DNA of 64,000 bases from the NCBI RefSeq assembly GCF_021032705.1, contig NZ_JAHVXI010000001.1, forward strand, positions 992,001 to 1,056,000, written 5' to 3'. Under the pieces are notes generated by a model. It was not told the DNA's origin. It saw only the letters and a program-made list of their open reading frames with translations, and searched no databases. Positions 33,435 to 42,690 of the stretch are shown here, in pieces; positions within the stretch are counted from its first letter, which is position 1, and each line of letters begins with the position of its first letter. The DNA comes from Psychroserpens luteolus (GTDB lineage: Bacteria; Bacteroidota; Bacteroidia; Flavobacteriales; Flavobacteriaceae). The position numbers and the translations under genes were made by a program.

Positions 33435-33875
33435 TTAAAAGTTAAACCAATTATTCCAGGGAATTCTAGATAAAATTAAAAGTAAGCCTATGGTGTAAAA
33501 TATGGATAGCATCTTAAACTTTGGTTTCGATGTTAATTTCTTTTTGTGTTTTGAGTAACCTATGGTAATAAATACAACGGCTAAAATCCCAACAAATGGA
33601 TGTTCTACCGCTAATAGTCGAGAAAAAGAATCTAATCCTCCCATACCATTATTCTGAATATTCTTAAATCCAAATGGAGATGTAAAATATAACACCAATC
33701 CAATCAGTAATTGAATGTGAGTCACAATCAAAGTAAACAATGAAATTCTAAAATCGACAGCTTGAAATTCTTTATTTCCAAAAAACTTTATCAAGGCATT
33801 AAAGGTCGCTAATACTACCATTACTACTACGAGGTAAGCCCAATAAGAGTGAAGCATTTTAACAATATCGTACAT
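33435..33875 (-). CDS. Small four-helix membrane protein, cytochrome-b-like
   Basis: 146 aa with four membrane helices (about 12-30, 44-64, 92-107, 122-138). Histidines H9, H53 and H92 lie at or near helix ends (MLHSYW, VTHIQL, VEHPFVG), the sort of placement seen in haem-b-binding membrane proteins, and flavobacterial homologues are often labelled 'cytochrome b'. Haem binding is not shown. The gene is alone, with a shared terminator at its 3' end. An upstream spacer of 137 bases separates it from the pbpC stop. Confidence 0.75.
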   Translation of the reverse strand: MYDIVKMLHSYWAYLVVVMVVLATFNALIKFFGNKEFQAVDFRISLFTLIVTHIQLLIGLVLYFTSPFGFKNIQNNGMGGLDSFSRLLAVEHPFVGILAVVFITIGYSKHKKKLTSKPKFKMLSIFYTIGLLLILSRIPWNNWFNF

Positions 33876-34012
33876 CTTTTATAGTTTAAAAATTACGAAA
33901 ACAAAGGTAAGAATTTAATACAACTAGAAGCGGAAAGACACTCTAGGCTCTCTAAACTCTTAATTAAGAGTATTATATATAGCGCAACTTTAATATAATA
34001 CCTTACTAGATC

Positions 34013-36361
34013 TTATTCTGAAATAGATATCTGTCGCTTTGCCTCATTACCAAATTCATCAACAACTGTAATAAGGTGTTTCCCTTTTTTAGGAAGAATA
34101 GCTAACTCATGAATATCCTTCGTTGTACCAACATAAGTCTGGTCGAGATACCAATAAATAGTAGCTTCAGGTTTTGAATGTGCAATTTTTAAAATGAGAT
34201 CATTGGTTTCACCATCAAAATCTTTAGGAAGAAATACAGAGTTGTTTTTCTTCGGATAAATAAAGTCCATGGTTAATTGTACGTCTCCCATACAATCCAT
34301 TCGCAATTTAGGAAGCGGTTTGTAAAACGGATTTTTCGTTTTGTAATAGTGTGATTTTAATGGAGATAATACAAACCAAGGTTTATGTTTGATATCGCTT
34401 AAGTTTTCACAAGAAGAATTTACTTGATAGGTTTCGGTTGCATCGACATGTGCTAAAATATGATAAGGACAAGGCGCTGTCTTTAACCCACTAACTTGAA
34501 TAAAATAATCTTCGGTTACATCACAAACTGGAGAAGCGCGATGACCACTTTTAGAACAGATACGCACATTCTGCATCTCATCATAAGGTGTTGCAAACCA
34601 ATTACTATTTGGTAATAGGTCAAAGACATCAAATAGTATTGGAGCTGCTGTTTGTACACCTACTAAACCTGGTCGACCTTCGCCATCTGCATTTCCAACC
34701 CAGACGCCAACCACATAATCTTTGGTGGTACCAATAGCCCATGCATCACGAAACCCAAAACTTGTTCCTGTTTTCCATGCGATTTGTTTAGAGTCATCAA
34801 AAAACTCCCAACTTTCATCACCTTCAGGTCTGTTTACCTTTTTTAAACTTTCATAAGTGAGATAAATAGAAGCAGCATCAAATAAGGTTTTATCAGAAGA
34901 TGTTGTTCCAAAGTCTACTGTTTCCGAAGCCATAAATGTAGGTTCTACAAATTCATTAGTATAGTATTCACTTGAGGTTTCAGAAAAATGATTTAACGTT
35001 GATGATAGCGCTGCATAACTTTTACATAGATCCCATAGATTGCTTTCGGCACCTCCTAAAATGAGTGATAAACCATAGTGATTTGCATTGTATTTTAAAT
35101 CTTTGAGATGCAATTGTTTTAGGTATTGATGAAAGCGATCCAATCCAAAATCTTGAAGCATTCGTACAGCAGGAACATTTAGCGATCGAGATAAGGCACG
35201 ACTTGCTGGCACGACACCATCAAATTCTTTATTGAAATTTTCTGGATTATAACTTCCAAATTGAGAAGGAATATCAGCAACTAAAGTATGTGGTAGTAGG
35301 TCACCAGCATCTAGCATGGCAGCATATAAAAATGGTTTCAATATACTACCTGTGCTTCTTGGTTTATCTATAATGTCAACATCTTTTTGATGTGCTCGAT
35401 CTGTTGGTGTATTCCCTACATAAGCCAAAACTTCTCTCGTATGTACATCTAAAACCAAAACCGACGCATTATGAATTTCATTTTGCTTTAGGAGATTATA
35501 TTGGTTTTTAACGATAAGATTAATACGTTCTTGAAGTTTCGTGTCAATAGTCGTTTGGATGTGCTCACCTCGATTTGATTTTGCGACTTTTTGAAGAAGA
35601 TGCGGTGAAATTTGTGGTAGTGCATAAGGTTTTTGCGGCAACTCTTCGGCAATTGATAGTTCATAAGTCAAGGAATCTATGATAGCATTTTCTAATAATT
35701 TATGAAGTAACCTATTGCGTTTATCTAGTAGACGTTGTTGATTTTTCCCAGGATAAATTAAGCTTGGGGCATTTGGTAGTACAGCAAGTGTCGCGCTCTC
35801 AGCCCAAGACAGTTGATGCGCATCTCGATTAAAGTAACGCCACGACGCCGCATCTAGACCTACTACATTACCTCCAAAAGGCGCATTGCTGCTATAGTAG
35901 CCCAGAATCTCATCTTTAGAATCACGAAGTTCTAATCGTGTTGCTAAAATGATTTCTTTAATTTTTTCGAGATAGGTTCTGGCTTGCCCTTTTCTAGACA
36001 AGCGAATCACCTGTTGTGTTAACGTACTTCCACCACGTTTCACTTCACCAGCACTTAAATTATCTTTTAGTGCTTTGAAAATAGAAATGGGGTTAAAACC
36101 CGGATGTTTATAGAAATACTCATCTTCAAATTGAATAATACAGGTTTTAAACTTCTCAGGAATACTATCATTATGAGGGAAACGCCATTGTCCGTCTGCT
36201 GCTATTTGCGCGCCCAGAAGTTCGTTGTTTCTACTCGTGATGACTGTAGCAGTTGGGTCTTTAAACAAATCACTAGGTAAACAAAAAGCATATATAATTA
36301 GGAGTATTGCCAAAATGACAAATCTCTTTTTACGTTGCTTTATATAATTAACTAGTTTCAT
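34013..36361 (-). CDS. pbpC: Penicillin-binding protein 1C
   Basis: Bifunctional peptidoglycan synthase homologue of 782 aa, anchored by a membrane helix (about 12-28). The glycosyltransferase 51 domain (about 55-225) has FEDEYFYKHPGF with the catalytic Glu and RGGSTLTQQV. The transpeptidase domain has SxxK at S339-K342 (GSILKP), SLN in SRSLNVPAV and KTG at 530-532. A BiPBP_C domain lies at the C-terminus (about 690-780). It is the last gene of an operon with an alpha-2-macroglobulin, the known pairing of PbpC with YfhM-type proteins. Its ATG overlaps the upstream stop as ATGA. Confidence 0.95.
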   Translation of the reverse strand: MKLVNYIKQRKKRFVILAILLIIYAFCLPSDLFKDPTATVITSRNNELLGAQIAADGQWRFPHNDSIPEKFKTCIIQFEDEYFYKHPGFNPISIFKALKDNLSAGEVKRGGSTLTQQVIRLSRKGQARTYLEKIKEIILATRLELRDSKDEILGYYSSNAPFGGNVVGLDAASWRYFNRDAHQLSWAESATLAVLPNAPSLIYPGKNQQRLLDKRNRLLHKLLENAIIDSLTYELSIAEELPQKPYALPQISPHLLQKVAKSNRGEHIQTTIDTKLQERINLIVKNQYNLLKQNEIHNASVLVLDVHTREVLAYVGNTPTDRAHQKDVDIIDKPRSTGSILKPFLYAAMLDAGDLLPHTLVADIPSQFGSYNPENFNKEFDGVVPASRALSRSLNVPAVRMLQDFGLDRFHQYLKQLHLKDLKYNANHYGLSLILGGAESNLWDLCKSYAALSSTLNHFSETSSEYYTNEFVEPTFMASETVDFGTTSSDKTLFDAASIYLTYESLKKVNRPEGDESWEFFDDSKQIAWKTGTSFGFRDAWAIGTTKDYVVGVWVGNADGEGRPGLVGVQTAAPILFDVFDLLPNSNWFATPYDEMQNVRICSKSGHRASPVCDVTEDYFIQVSGLKTAPCPYHILAHVDATETYQVNSSCENLSDIKHKPWFVLSPLKSHYYKTKNPFYKPLPKLRMDCMGDVQLTMDFIYPKKNNSVFLPKDFDGETNDLILKIAHSKPEATIYWYLDQTYVGTTKDIHELAILPKKGKHLITVVDEFGNEAKRQISISE

Positions 36362-36669
36362 TTATTTTCAAATTCGTATTCGCGTTCAACTTTACAGATT
36401 CTTACTTTGTACCAACTGTACCAATCTTGTCGTCCTTTTTGTTGCGCCACCAAATGATCGGTTTGCAGTTTCCAACTTTTGATGGCGTCTAAACTGTCCC
36501 AGTAACTTACTGTAATTCCCAATTCATTTCTTGCACTTTCAATGCCTATAAAACCTTGTTGTTGTTTGGCTAAGGTTTCCATTAGATCGGCCATTTCTGT
36601 ATAACCTTCTGTATTTTCAGAATGCGTTGAGGTGAAAATCACAGCATAGTATGGATTGTTATTTTGCAT
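36358..36669 (-). CDS. Antibiotic biosynthesis monooxygenase (ABM) domain protein
   Basis: Small ferredoxin-like dimeric alpha/beta-barrel protein (103 aa). The pattern YYAVIFTSTHSE, YTEMADLMETLAKQQQGFIGIESAR, ITVSYWDSLDAIKSWK and the end WYSWYKVRICKVEREY matches the ABM fold of small proteins of unclear activity. I chose the ATG at 36669. The in-frame ATG at 36696 would overlap the upstream gene more and has no better leader. It overlaps the lipoprotein gene by 11 bases and pbpC by ATGA, so all are translated from one message. Its place in a cell-wall/macroglobulin operon is unexplained. Confidence 0.82.
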   Translation of the reverse strand: MQNNNPYYAVIFTSTHSENTEGYTEMADLMETLAKQQQGFIGIESARNELGITVSYWDSLDAIKSWKLQTDHLVAQQKGRQDWYSWYKVRICKVEREYEFENK

Positions 36670-36907
36670 AGTCTTTATCTGTGTCATTATTGTCAATTTT
36701 TTTTATAATCAATACTCGACTGTTATCAAATCGTTGAATTTCTGATACTTTAATCGCAACAGGGATTCTGTCGTTATAAATTGTATCATTTTCAATTCTC
36801 AAGCTCCCATTTTCATAGTTCCAATTCAAGGGTTCGGCTTTAGAGCGATCTATTCCGCAAGAATAGAGAAGTTGAAAAGTAAACAGTAACGCAATATATG
36901 TTTTCAT
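36659..36907 (-). CDS. Very small lipoprotein (82 aa)
   Basis: Not recognised. Lipoprotein signal with C17 in QLLYSCGIDRSK, then about 60 residues rich in charged and asparagine residues (LRIENDTIYNDRIPVAIKVSEIQRF), predicted mostly beta. It lies 10 bases after the alpha-2-macroglobulin gene and overlaps the next gene by 11 bases. The size and its fit in the operon suggest an accessory envelope protein of the macroglobulin/PbpC system, which is inference. Confidence 0.72.
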   Translation of the reverse strand: MKTYIALLFTFQLLYSCGIDRSKAEPLNWNYENGSLRIENDTIYNDRIPVAIKVSEIQRFDNSRVLIIKKIDNNDTDKDYAK

Positions 36908-36917
36908 GGTCTTGAGT

Positions 36918-39900
36918 TTATTTTCTTACTTCAATCCAACGCCCTTTATTTCTCACAAAGAAGTCATTATCATACATGGCTTCTACTTGAGTACCCGGTA
37001 AATAATAGGTGCCAAGATAAGCTGCGTTAAGCATGACTGTAAATACTTTAGTACCATGTTTTCCTTTTGATGGTAAATCAAAATAGAAATTCACACGATC
37101 ATCTCTAATGTCTGTATATCTTGCACTACTTGTTGTTGTATCACCATAATCTGTAAAGCGTGTGTTTACAATTTCCCATCCTGAAGGAAAGATTTGCGTA
37201 AGCGCAACATCGTGTAATGACTGACTTTTTAAGTTGCTCACGCTAATTCTTGCGACAATATCTTGACCTTGTTGTAGCTTAGAAATATCTAGTCGATTTC
37301 CTTTTAGATCCTGATATATTACCGAAACACTTAAGCCGCGTTTCTCGGCTAACTCTTGACCTAATGGTAGTTTACCAGAATTTAAAACACGTACATACAC
37401 CAAATTACTTACCGCATTGTCTAACTTTAATGTATTTGAACCATCGTTAACTGCCAGTTCTCGTTGTGCTATGGTACTTTTGGTATCTATCGTTTCGGTT
37501 TTACCATTAAAGGTATAACTGAAATTCATATTCTTGCCTCCATTGGCTTCCACCATTTTAGCCATAGCCAATAAGCTGTAAGCTGTTGTTTGTGTACTCA
37601 TCCATTGATTGCTAGATAAATCTTTCGCGATATATTCTGATAACTCTCGTGCTTTTTGATTTTTAGTAATAATCATGGTTTCTAGCGCCATAGCTCTGTT
37701 TCTATCTACCGAACCATAAGTATAGTAATTATGTTTTGGTGGTTTGAAATCGATATTTGCCGTTTTTGATAATTGAGCACTTGCTTCATTTTGACCTGCT
37801 AAGGCATACGCTGCTGCTAAACGCCATTTGGCTTCATTTGAAATTTCGCTAAACTCACGTAATCTATTCATGGAAGAAAGATCTGGACTTCCAGCTAATG
37901 CCAAGGTATACAAGCGATACGCTTGTGCGAGATCTGAGTTATAACGTCTATAACTTGGTCTCCAGTTTCTCGCAGCTTCTTTTTGGTAACGTAACCAATT
38001 ACTTTTAAATGTTAACGGTAAAACAAATCCTTTTTTTTCTGCTTCTATCATAAAATGTCCAGCATAACTTGTTCCCCAATCATTAGCTGCACTTTCTCCA
38101 ATCCAATAGCTCATACCTCCACTAGGACGTTGGAAATTTCCCAAACGCTTAATTCCATTTTCAATGTTTGACTGGATTTGTTGTCGTTTTTCATATTTCA
38201 AATCGAAAATATCGCTTAAGTACAATTGTGGAAATACACTTGACGTGGTTTGCTCAACGCAGCCATGTGGATACTGAATAAGGTATTCTAATCGTTTCGA
38301 GAAATCCATTGGAGGGAGTGTTGAGAATTCTACAATAGCTGTATTGGTACCAGCAACACCAAAGGTTGAAAACTGAAGACTTTGTGATGCATTTGCTTCT
38401 AATTGGGCATTTTCATACCTAGAGGTTATTGGGTTTGGATTTACAACATCTAACTCGACCTTGTATGTTGATTTTTCACCATTTCCTGTTGCAATCACTT
38501 CAACAGTATTGATACCTTTTGCTTTGCTTACGTCTAGTTCAAAATAAGCCATTTGTTCATCAGGTTTTGCAAAAGACAATTTTTTCGAGCCATTACCAAC
38601 TACAGAGATACCATCGCTTAACTTCAAGCTTAGATTAACGTTTTTCACTTTAGGTTCCATAGCAAATACGGTCACAGGAAGTGTTACTTTTTCTCCAGGA
38701 CTCAGTTTTCTTGGTAATGTTGCCAAGACCATCAACGGCTTTTTAACTTCAACCGATTTATCTGTGCTTCCGTAAGCCTCTGTTTGATTATTTCCAGCTA
38801 CAACCATTGTTCTCACAGCTCCAACATAGTTTGGCATTTTAATTTTATGTGATTGTCGTCCGCCAGCTTCAAGTTTAAAAGGTCCTAAATAGGTGACTAC
38901 AGGTTTAAAGCGATTTGCTTTTTTGTTCTTGCCTTTTGCTGCGCTTCCATCACCACCAATGGCAAATACTTGGTCTATACTTCCAGAGTAAGCTCCAATC
39001 ACATCATCGAAAATGTCCCAAGTTTTTACACCAAGTGCTTCACGAGAATAGAAGGTATTCCAGGCATTAGGCGTTTTGAATCGCGTTAAATCTAACAGTC
39101 CTTCTTCTACCATGGCTATGGTATATGTCATTGGTTTTTTATTTTTTTCCGTAACATAAACTTCAAACTCTTGTTCTGGTCTTAATACACTTGCCATTCG
39201 TAATTCGGGTTCCAGAATGGTTTTTGGATCTTCAACTAGGATTGGAATGACACCATATAATCGTATAGGCAAATCATTACTAGTAATAGCATGAGGTTGT
39301 AATAAAGAGATGTTTACAAATACATTAGGCGCCATTTCCGAAGTAATAGGAATATCAACTGTAGTTTCTCCCTTTTTAGTTTTTACCCATTTATGTTCAA
39401 TAACATCTGAACCGTTTTCGATACTTACCAATGCACGACCTTCATGTCCTGATGGGAATTTAATTTTAGCCGTTTCACCAACAATATATTTGTCTTTATC
39501 AGATGCAAACACTAACATTTTAGCAGCTTCCTTATCGTTTCCTGTTGACATACCAGACCAATTTCTGTAGAAATATGCAGTGCGCCCAGTAGCATGACCA
39601 CTTACAGGGTCATAAACTCTAATGAGATAACGTCCTCTATCATTTTCGGGGATTTTAATTGAGAACGAGGTCCTTCCATTGGCTCCGGTAGATACTTTTT
39701 GATTTAATACAGGTCTGTGGTAACGACTCGACACATAATTTGAAAGGTTATCGTAAGAAGAGTTCCACCACCAACGCCATTCAATTTTGTAGACTTTAAT
39801 TTCTAAGCTATCGCGTTTTACAGGTTTTCCATCTTTATCAACAACTGCTAAGTCAAATGTTTGATTGGTATCTGTAAAGTAGGACCCATAATAATTCCCT

Positions 39901-42500
39901 TTAGGTGATTTTAATCCAACATAAGAGTCATAAGGAGAGTAGGTTTTGGTAAAAGCATCGAGAGAAAAATCACCACCATTTTCAAAGGCTCTCACTAAAA
40001 ATTGTGCGTTGAGCATTCCTGGGGCATTTTTTCCAATATCAAGATTGGTCTCAACGGTTGCCTTTCCATCTGCATCAAGATTACCTTCGAAAATATTAAG
40101 TTCTTCAGTATTGAATTGACGTGAAGGATCATTAAATACATAGCCTTTAAAGTTTTTGAAGCTAGTATATGAATTGCTAAACTTGGCTTTAATTTCGGTT
40201 TTTATATTTTTAGCTGGTGCACCATGTAGCCACTTTACGTCTAGTGTTCCGTTAATGGGTTCATTACTAGAAAGTATCTCGTCTTCAAAATCAACTTTAA
40301 TTTTAAGTCGGTTAGGTTTAACGGTTTCAACTTTTAATGATTTGTAGAATTGTGCACCACCAACAGAAACTTTGGCATTATAATTCCCTGTTTTTCCTTC
40401 GGAAACAGTAGGGACTATAAATTTGTAGAAATTATTAACATGATCGGAAGTTACGTTCTTATAAATGAGCTTTCCGTTTGGATCGGTCACTTCCATTTTT
40501 ACAGGGTGTCTTTTAGGAAGTTCATTGGCTTTGTCGTTAAGCATAAAAGTTAAGAATAGCGAATCTCCTGGTCTCCATACACCTCGCTCTCCATAGATGT
40601 AGCCCTTAAGTCCGCGTTGCAATCTATTTCCAGAAACATCAAATTTGCTCAGTGATAGTGAATTTCCATCGGTAAGTCTTAAATAGCTTGTGTTATTTCC
40701 TTTAGATATAATGGCAAATGATGCAAATTTATTAGCGCTATGTGTTGCCAAACCTTCACCATTTGTGGTGACAGTACCAATTTCTTGTTGTTGAAAATTA
40801 TACAACTTAATTGTGGCATTAGCCTCTGGATTGGTACTCAAAATATCAGTGACTGCAAAATAGTATTTGTTACCAGCACCTTGTTTCACAATAACGCCTA
40901 AATTAGAAGCTAGTAAATTTTGAGCAATGATTTTATTGTCGCCATAATACGCATCGTGGCAAGGGTTATCGCGCTGTCTCCAATTATAAGTATAGTTTCT
41001 GTATCGATACGTACGATTATCCCAATACTCTTGTTCTCTTAATTCGTCATCTTCAGTGTTGGTATCGGCATATTCATCGTAGTAGTAATCTTCTTCATAA
41101 TAATAATCATCATATTCGTCATTTTCATTGAGTGAGCTGTTAGGATTAGCTTCACAATCATAAAGAGAATATTGCCTTGAATAACTCAATTCGACTCTGT
41201 AAATGGCACCAGGATCGGCTTTAAAGTATTTAGAAAGATCGATACTGTAGGCTTTCCATTTTCCAGAATTTTCAGCAGCAGATTGTAATTGAATAGTTTG
41301 TTTAACAATACGACGACCTACACGTTTAATTTCGTTTTGGTTGTTACTGCTCATCACATTATCTTGAAGAAATTGAAGTATATTATCTTCAAAGATTTTA
41401 ATAACCCTTACATCTACTGCACTCAGGTTTACAGCTTCGAAATTAAATTTGAGATCATTAGAATTTGGTAATATAGTTCCGTTACTCACTAAGCGAACCT
41501 GTGGTTTCATTTCTTCAAATGAGATCGCTTCTGAAAATGGACTTTTTAGTTTGTAACCATCGGTATTTTTTATGCCTTGAAATACATCTACTTGAATATT
41601 TCCAATAAGCTTCGTGTCTGGATACACCTTTAAAACATTGCCAACAACTACAAATTTTGGATTCTTTACATTTTGAATAGTAACCAATCCATCAAAGTTT
41701 TGTTGGTTTTTAATTGGGTCAGAAAAGTTGATGTATAGATACTGTTCAGGGGATTTATAGGCTTCAATATTTACAATTTTAAAGTTATTTATGCCTGGAA
41801 TTTGAATGGTGTTTTCGCCTTTGTTTTCTGCTTTTATAATTTTCCCATCCCATTTTATAACAATTTCAGAATCTTCAACCAAGCGATTAATGCTATCGAT
41901 TTTAAATTCGAAATATTTTGAGTTTTTTTCAGTCTCATTAAAATGTAATTTGAGTTGCTTCCCATTTTGTGTCGCTTTTACCAATGTCTTAGCATCTTCC
42001 AACGAAATAATATCTGCCGATTTAATAACGGCTTCTAAGTGTTGCCATTTTTTACTGTAGGATTGTAGAGCATTAGTAACAATGTTGAAGTTTGGTGTTA
42101 TAGTTTTAAACTGAAATGTATAGTCTTCATAATCTTTAGGCATATCTTTGTAGATCTTATCAAGCTTTACGACCACAGTATATTCTGTTGCTGGATCCAA
42201 ATACTCATCTGGTGTGAAGATCAAGGTGTGTTTGTTGGCTGCTTTAAGTTTACCTTCGACATGAGGTGATATGCGAATAAGTTCGCCATTAATCTCTTGA
42301 TCCATATCCCAATTTTCCACATCATTAGATAGGTTAATAGTAATTGGATTGGCAACCGATTGTAAACCAGAAGTTGTATAACTAATATAGTCCCTAAACT
42401 TAAAAAGATTGTCAGTCTCCTGAGTAATTGGGTCTTTCTTTTTACAAGAAAGAATGATAGCTAGACATAGAATGAGTGCAGAAAGATGTTTTAGTTTCAT
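36918..42500 (-). CDS. Bacterial alpha-2-macroglobulin lipoprotein with thioester
   Basis: 1860-aa periplasmic or surface lipoprotein (C19 in IILSCKKKD) of the protease-trapping alpha-2-macroglobulin family. An N-terminal Big-like/MG region is followed by a Tyr/Asp/Glu-rich insert (about 450-530), MG domains, and an A2M domain around 1180-1290 with YLGPFKLEAGG. The thioester is GCVEQ with C1414 and Q1417, followed by the complement-like helical domain (TED) with YWIGESAANDWGTSYAGHF. A C-terminal MG10-like part ends WIEVRK. It heads the operon with pbpC, suggesting it guards the envelope where PbpC repairs peptidoglycan. The length is typical of the large YfhM type. Confidence 0.95.
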   Translation of the reverse strand: MKLKHLSALILCLAIILSCKKKDPITQETDNLFKFRDYISYTTSGLQSVANPITINLSNDVENWDMDQEINGELIRISPHVEGKLKAANKHTLIFTPDEYLDPATEYTVVVKLDKIYKDMPKDYEDYTFQFKTITPNFNIVTNALQSYSKKWQHLEAVIKSADIISLEDAKTLVKATQNGKQLKLHFNETEKNSKYFEFKIDSINRLVEDSEIVIKWDGKIIKAENKGENTIQIPGINNFKIVNIEAYKSPEQYLYINFSDPIKNQQNFDGLVTIQNVKNPKFVVVGNVLKVYPDTKLIGNIQVDVFQGIKNTDGYKLKSPFSEAISFEEMKPQVRLVSNGTILPNSNDLKFNFEAVNLSAVDVRVIKIFEDNILQFLQDNVMSSNNQNEIKRVGRRIVKQTIQLQSAAENSGKWKAYSIDLSKYFKADPGAIYRVELSYSRQYSLYDCEANPNSSLNENDEYDDYYYEEDYYYDEYADTNTEDDELREQEYWDNRTYRYRNYTYNWRQRDNPCHDAYYGDNKIIAQNLLASNLGVIVKQGAGNKYYFAVTDILSTNPEANATIKLYNFQQQEIGTVTTNGEGLATHSANKFASFAIISKGNNTSYLRLTDGNSLSLSKFDVSGNRLQRGLKGYIYGERGVWRPGDSLFLTFMLNDKANELPKRHPVKMEVTDPNGKLIYKNVTSDHVNNFYKFIVPTVSEGKTGNYNAKVSVGGAQFYKSLKVETVKPNRLKIKVDFEDEILSSNEPINGTLDVKWLHGAPAKNIKTEIKAKFSNSYTSFKNFKGYVFNDPSRQFNTEELNIFEGNLDADGKATVETNLDIGKNAPGMLNAQFLVRAFENGGDFSLDAFTKTYSPYDSYVGLKSPKGNYYGSYFTDTNQTFDLAVVDKDGKPVKRDSLEIKVYKIEWRWWWNSSYDNLSNYVSSRYHRPVLNQKVSTGANGRTSFSIKIPENDRGRYLIRVYDPVSGHATGRTAYFYRNWSGMSTGNDKEAAKMLVFASDKDKYIVGETAKIKFPSGHEGRALVSIENGSDVIEHKWVKTKKGETTVDIPITSEMAPNVFVNISLLQPHAITSNDLPIRLYGVIPILVEDPKTILEPELRMASVLRPEQEFEVYVTEKNKKPMTYTIAMVEEGLLDLTRFKTPNAWNTFYSREALGVKTWDIFDDVIGAYSGSIDQVFAIGGDGSAAKGKNKKANRFKPVVTYLGPFKLEAGGRQSHKIKMPNYVGAVRTMVVAGNNQTEAYGSTDKSVEVKKPLMVLATLPRKLSPGEKVTLPVTVFAMEPKVKNVNLSLKLSDGISVVGNGSKKLSFAKPDEQMAYFELDVSKAKGINTVEVIATGNGEKSTYKVELDVVNPNPITSRYENAQLEANASQSLQFSTFGVAGTNTAIVEFSTLPPMDFSKRLEYLIQYPHGCVEQTTSSVFPQLYLSDIFDLKYEKRQQIQSNIENGIKRLGNFQRPSGGMSYWIGESAANDWGTSYAGHFMIEAEKKGFVLPLTFKSNWLRYQKEAARNWRPSYRRYNSDLAQAYRLYTLALAGSPDLSSMNRLREFSEISNEAKWRLAAAYALAGQNEASAQLSKTANIDFKPPKHNYYTYGSVDRNRAMALETMIITKNQKARELSEYIAKDLSSNQWMSTQTTAYSLLAMAKMVEANGGKNMNFSYTFNGKTETIDTKSTIAQRELAVNDGSNTLKLDNAVSNLVYVRVLNSGKLPLGQELAEKRGLSVSVIYQDLKGNRLDISKLQQGQDIVARISVSNLKSQSLHDVALTQIFPSGWEIVNTRFTDYGDTTTSSARYTDIRDDRVNFYFDLPSKGKHGTKVFTVMLNAAYLGTYYLPGTQVEAMYDNDFFVRNKGRWIEVRK

Positions 42501-42627
42501 GGCTACAGAAATGTTTTATTGGTTTATATGATCGTTTCAAACCATCAATTTGATAGTTGAATACCATAAAATTATAGTAATTGTGAGGGATTCGCGCATA
42601 CGTTTTGTTATGCGTAATTAATAAAAT

Positions 42628-42658
42628 AGAATTCGTTACAAATAGAAAAGAATTCGTT
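42628..42658 (-). repeat. Direct repeat AGAATTCGTT, 21-bp period, upstream of the macroglobulin operon
   Basis: AGAATTCGTT occurs at 42628-42637 and again at 42649-42658, exactly two helical turns apart, in the 190-base spacer between the isoaspartyl peptidase and the macroglobulin gene. A CGCATA/TATGCG hairpin lies nearby (42595-42614). It could be an operator. Its role is unproven. Confidence 0.35.
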
Positions 42659-42690
42659 TTTTTAGAAAAAATAAAGAGATACGATTAGTG

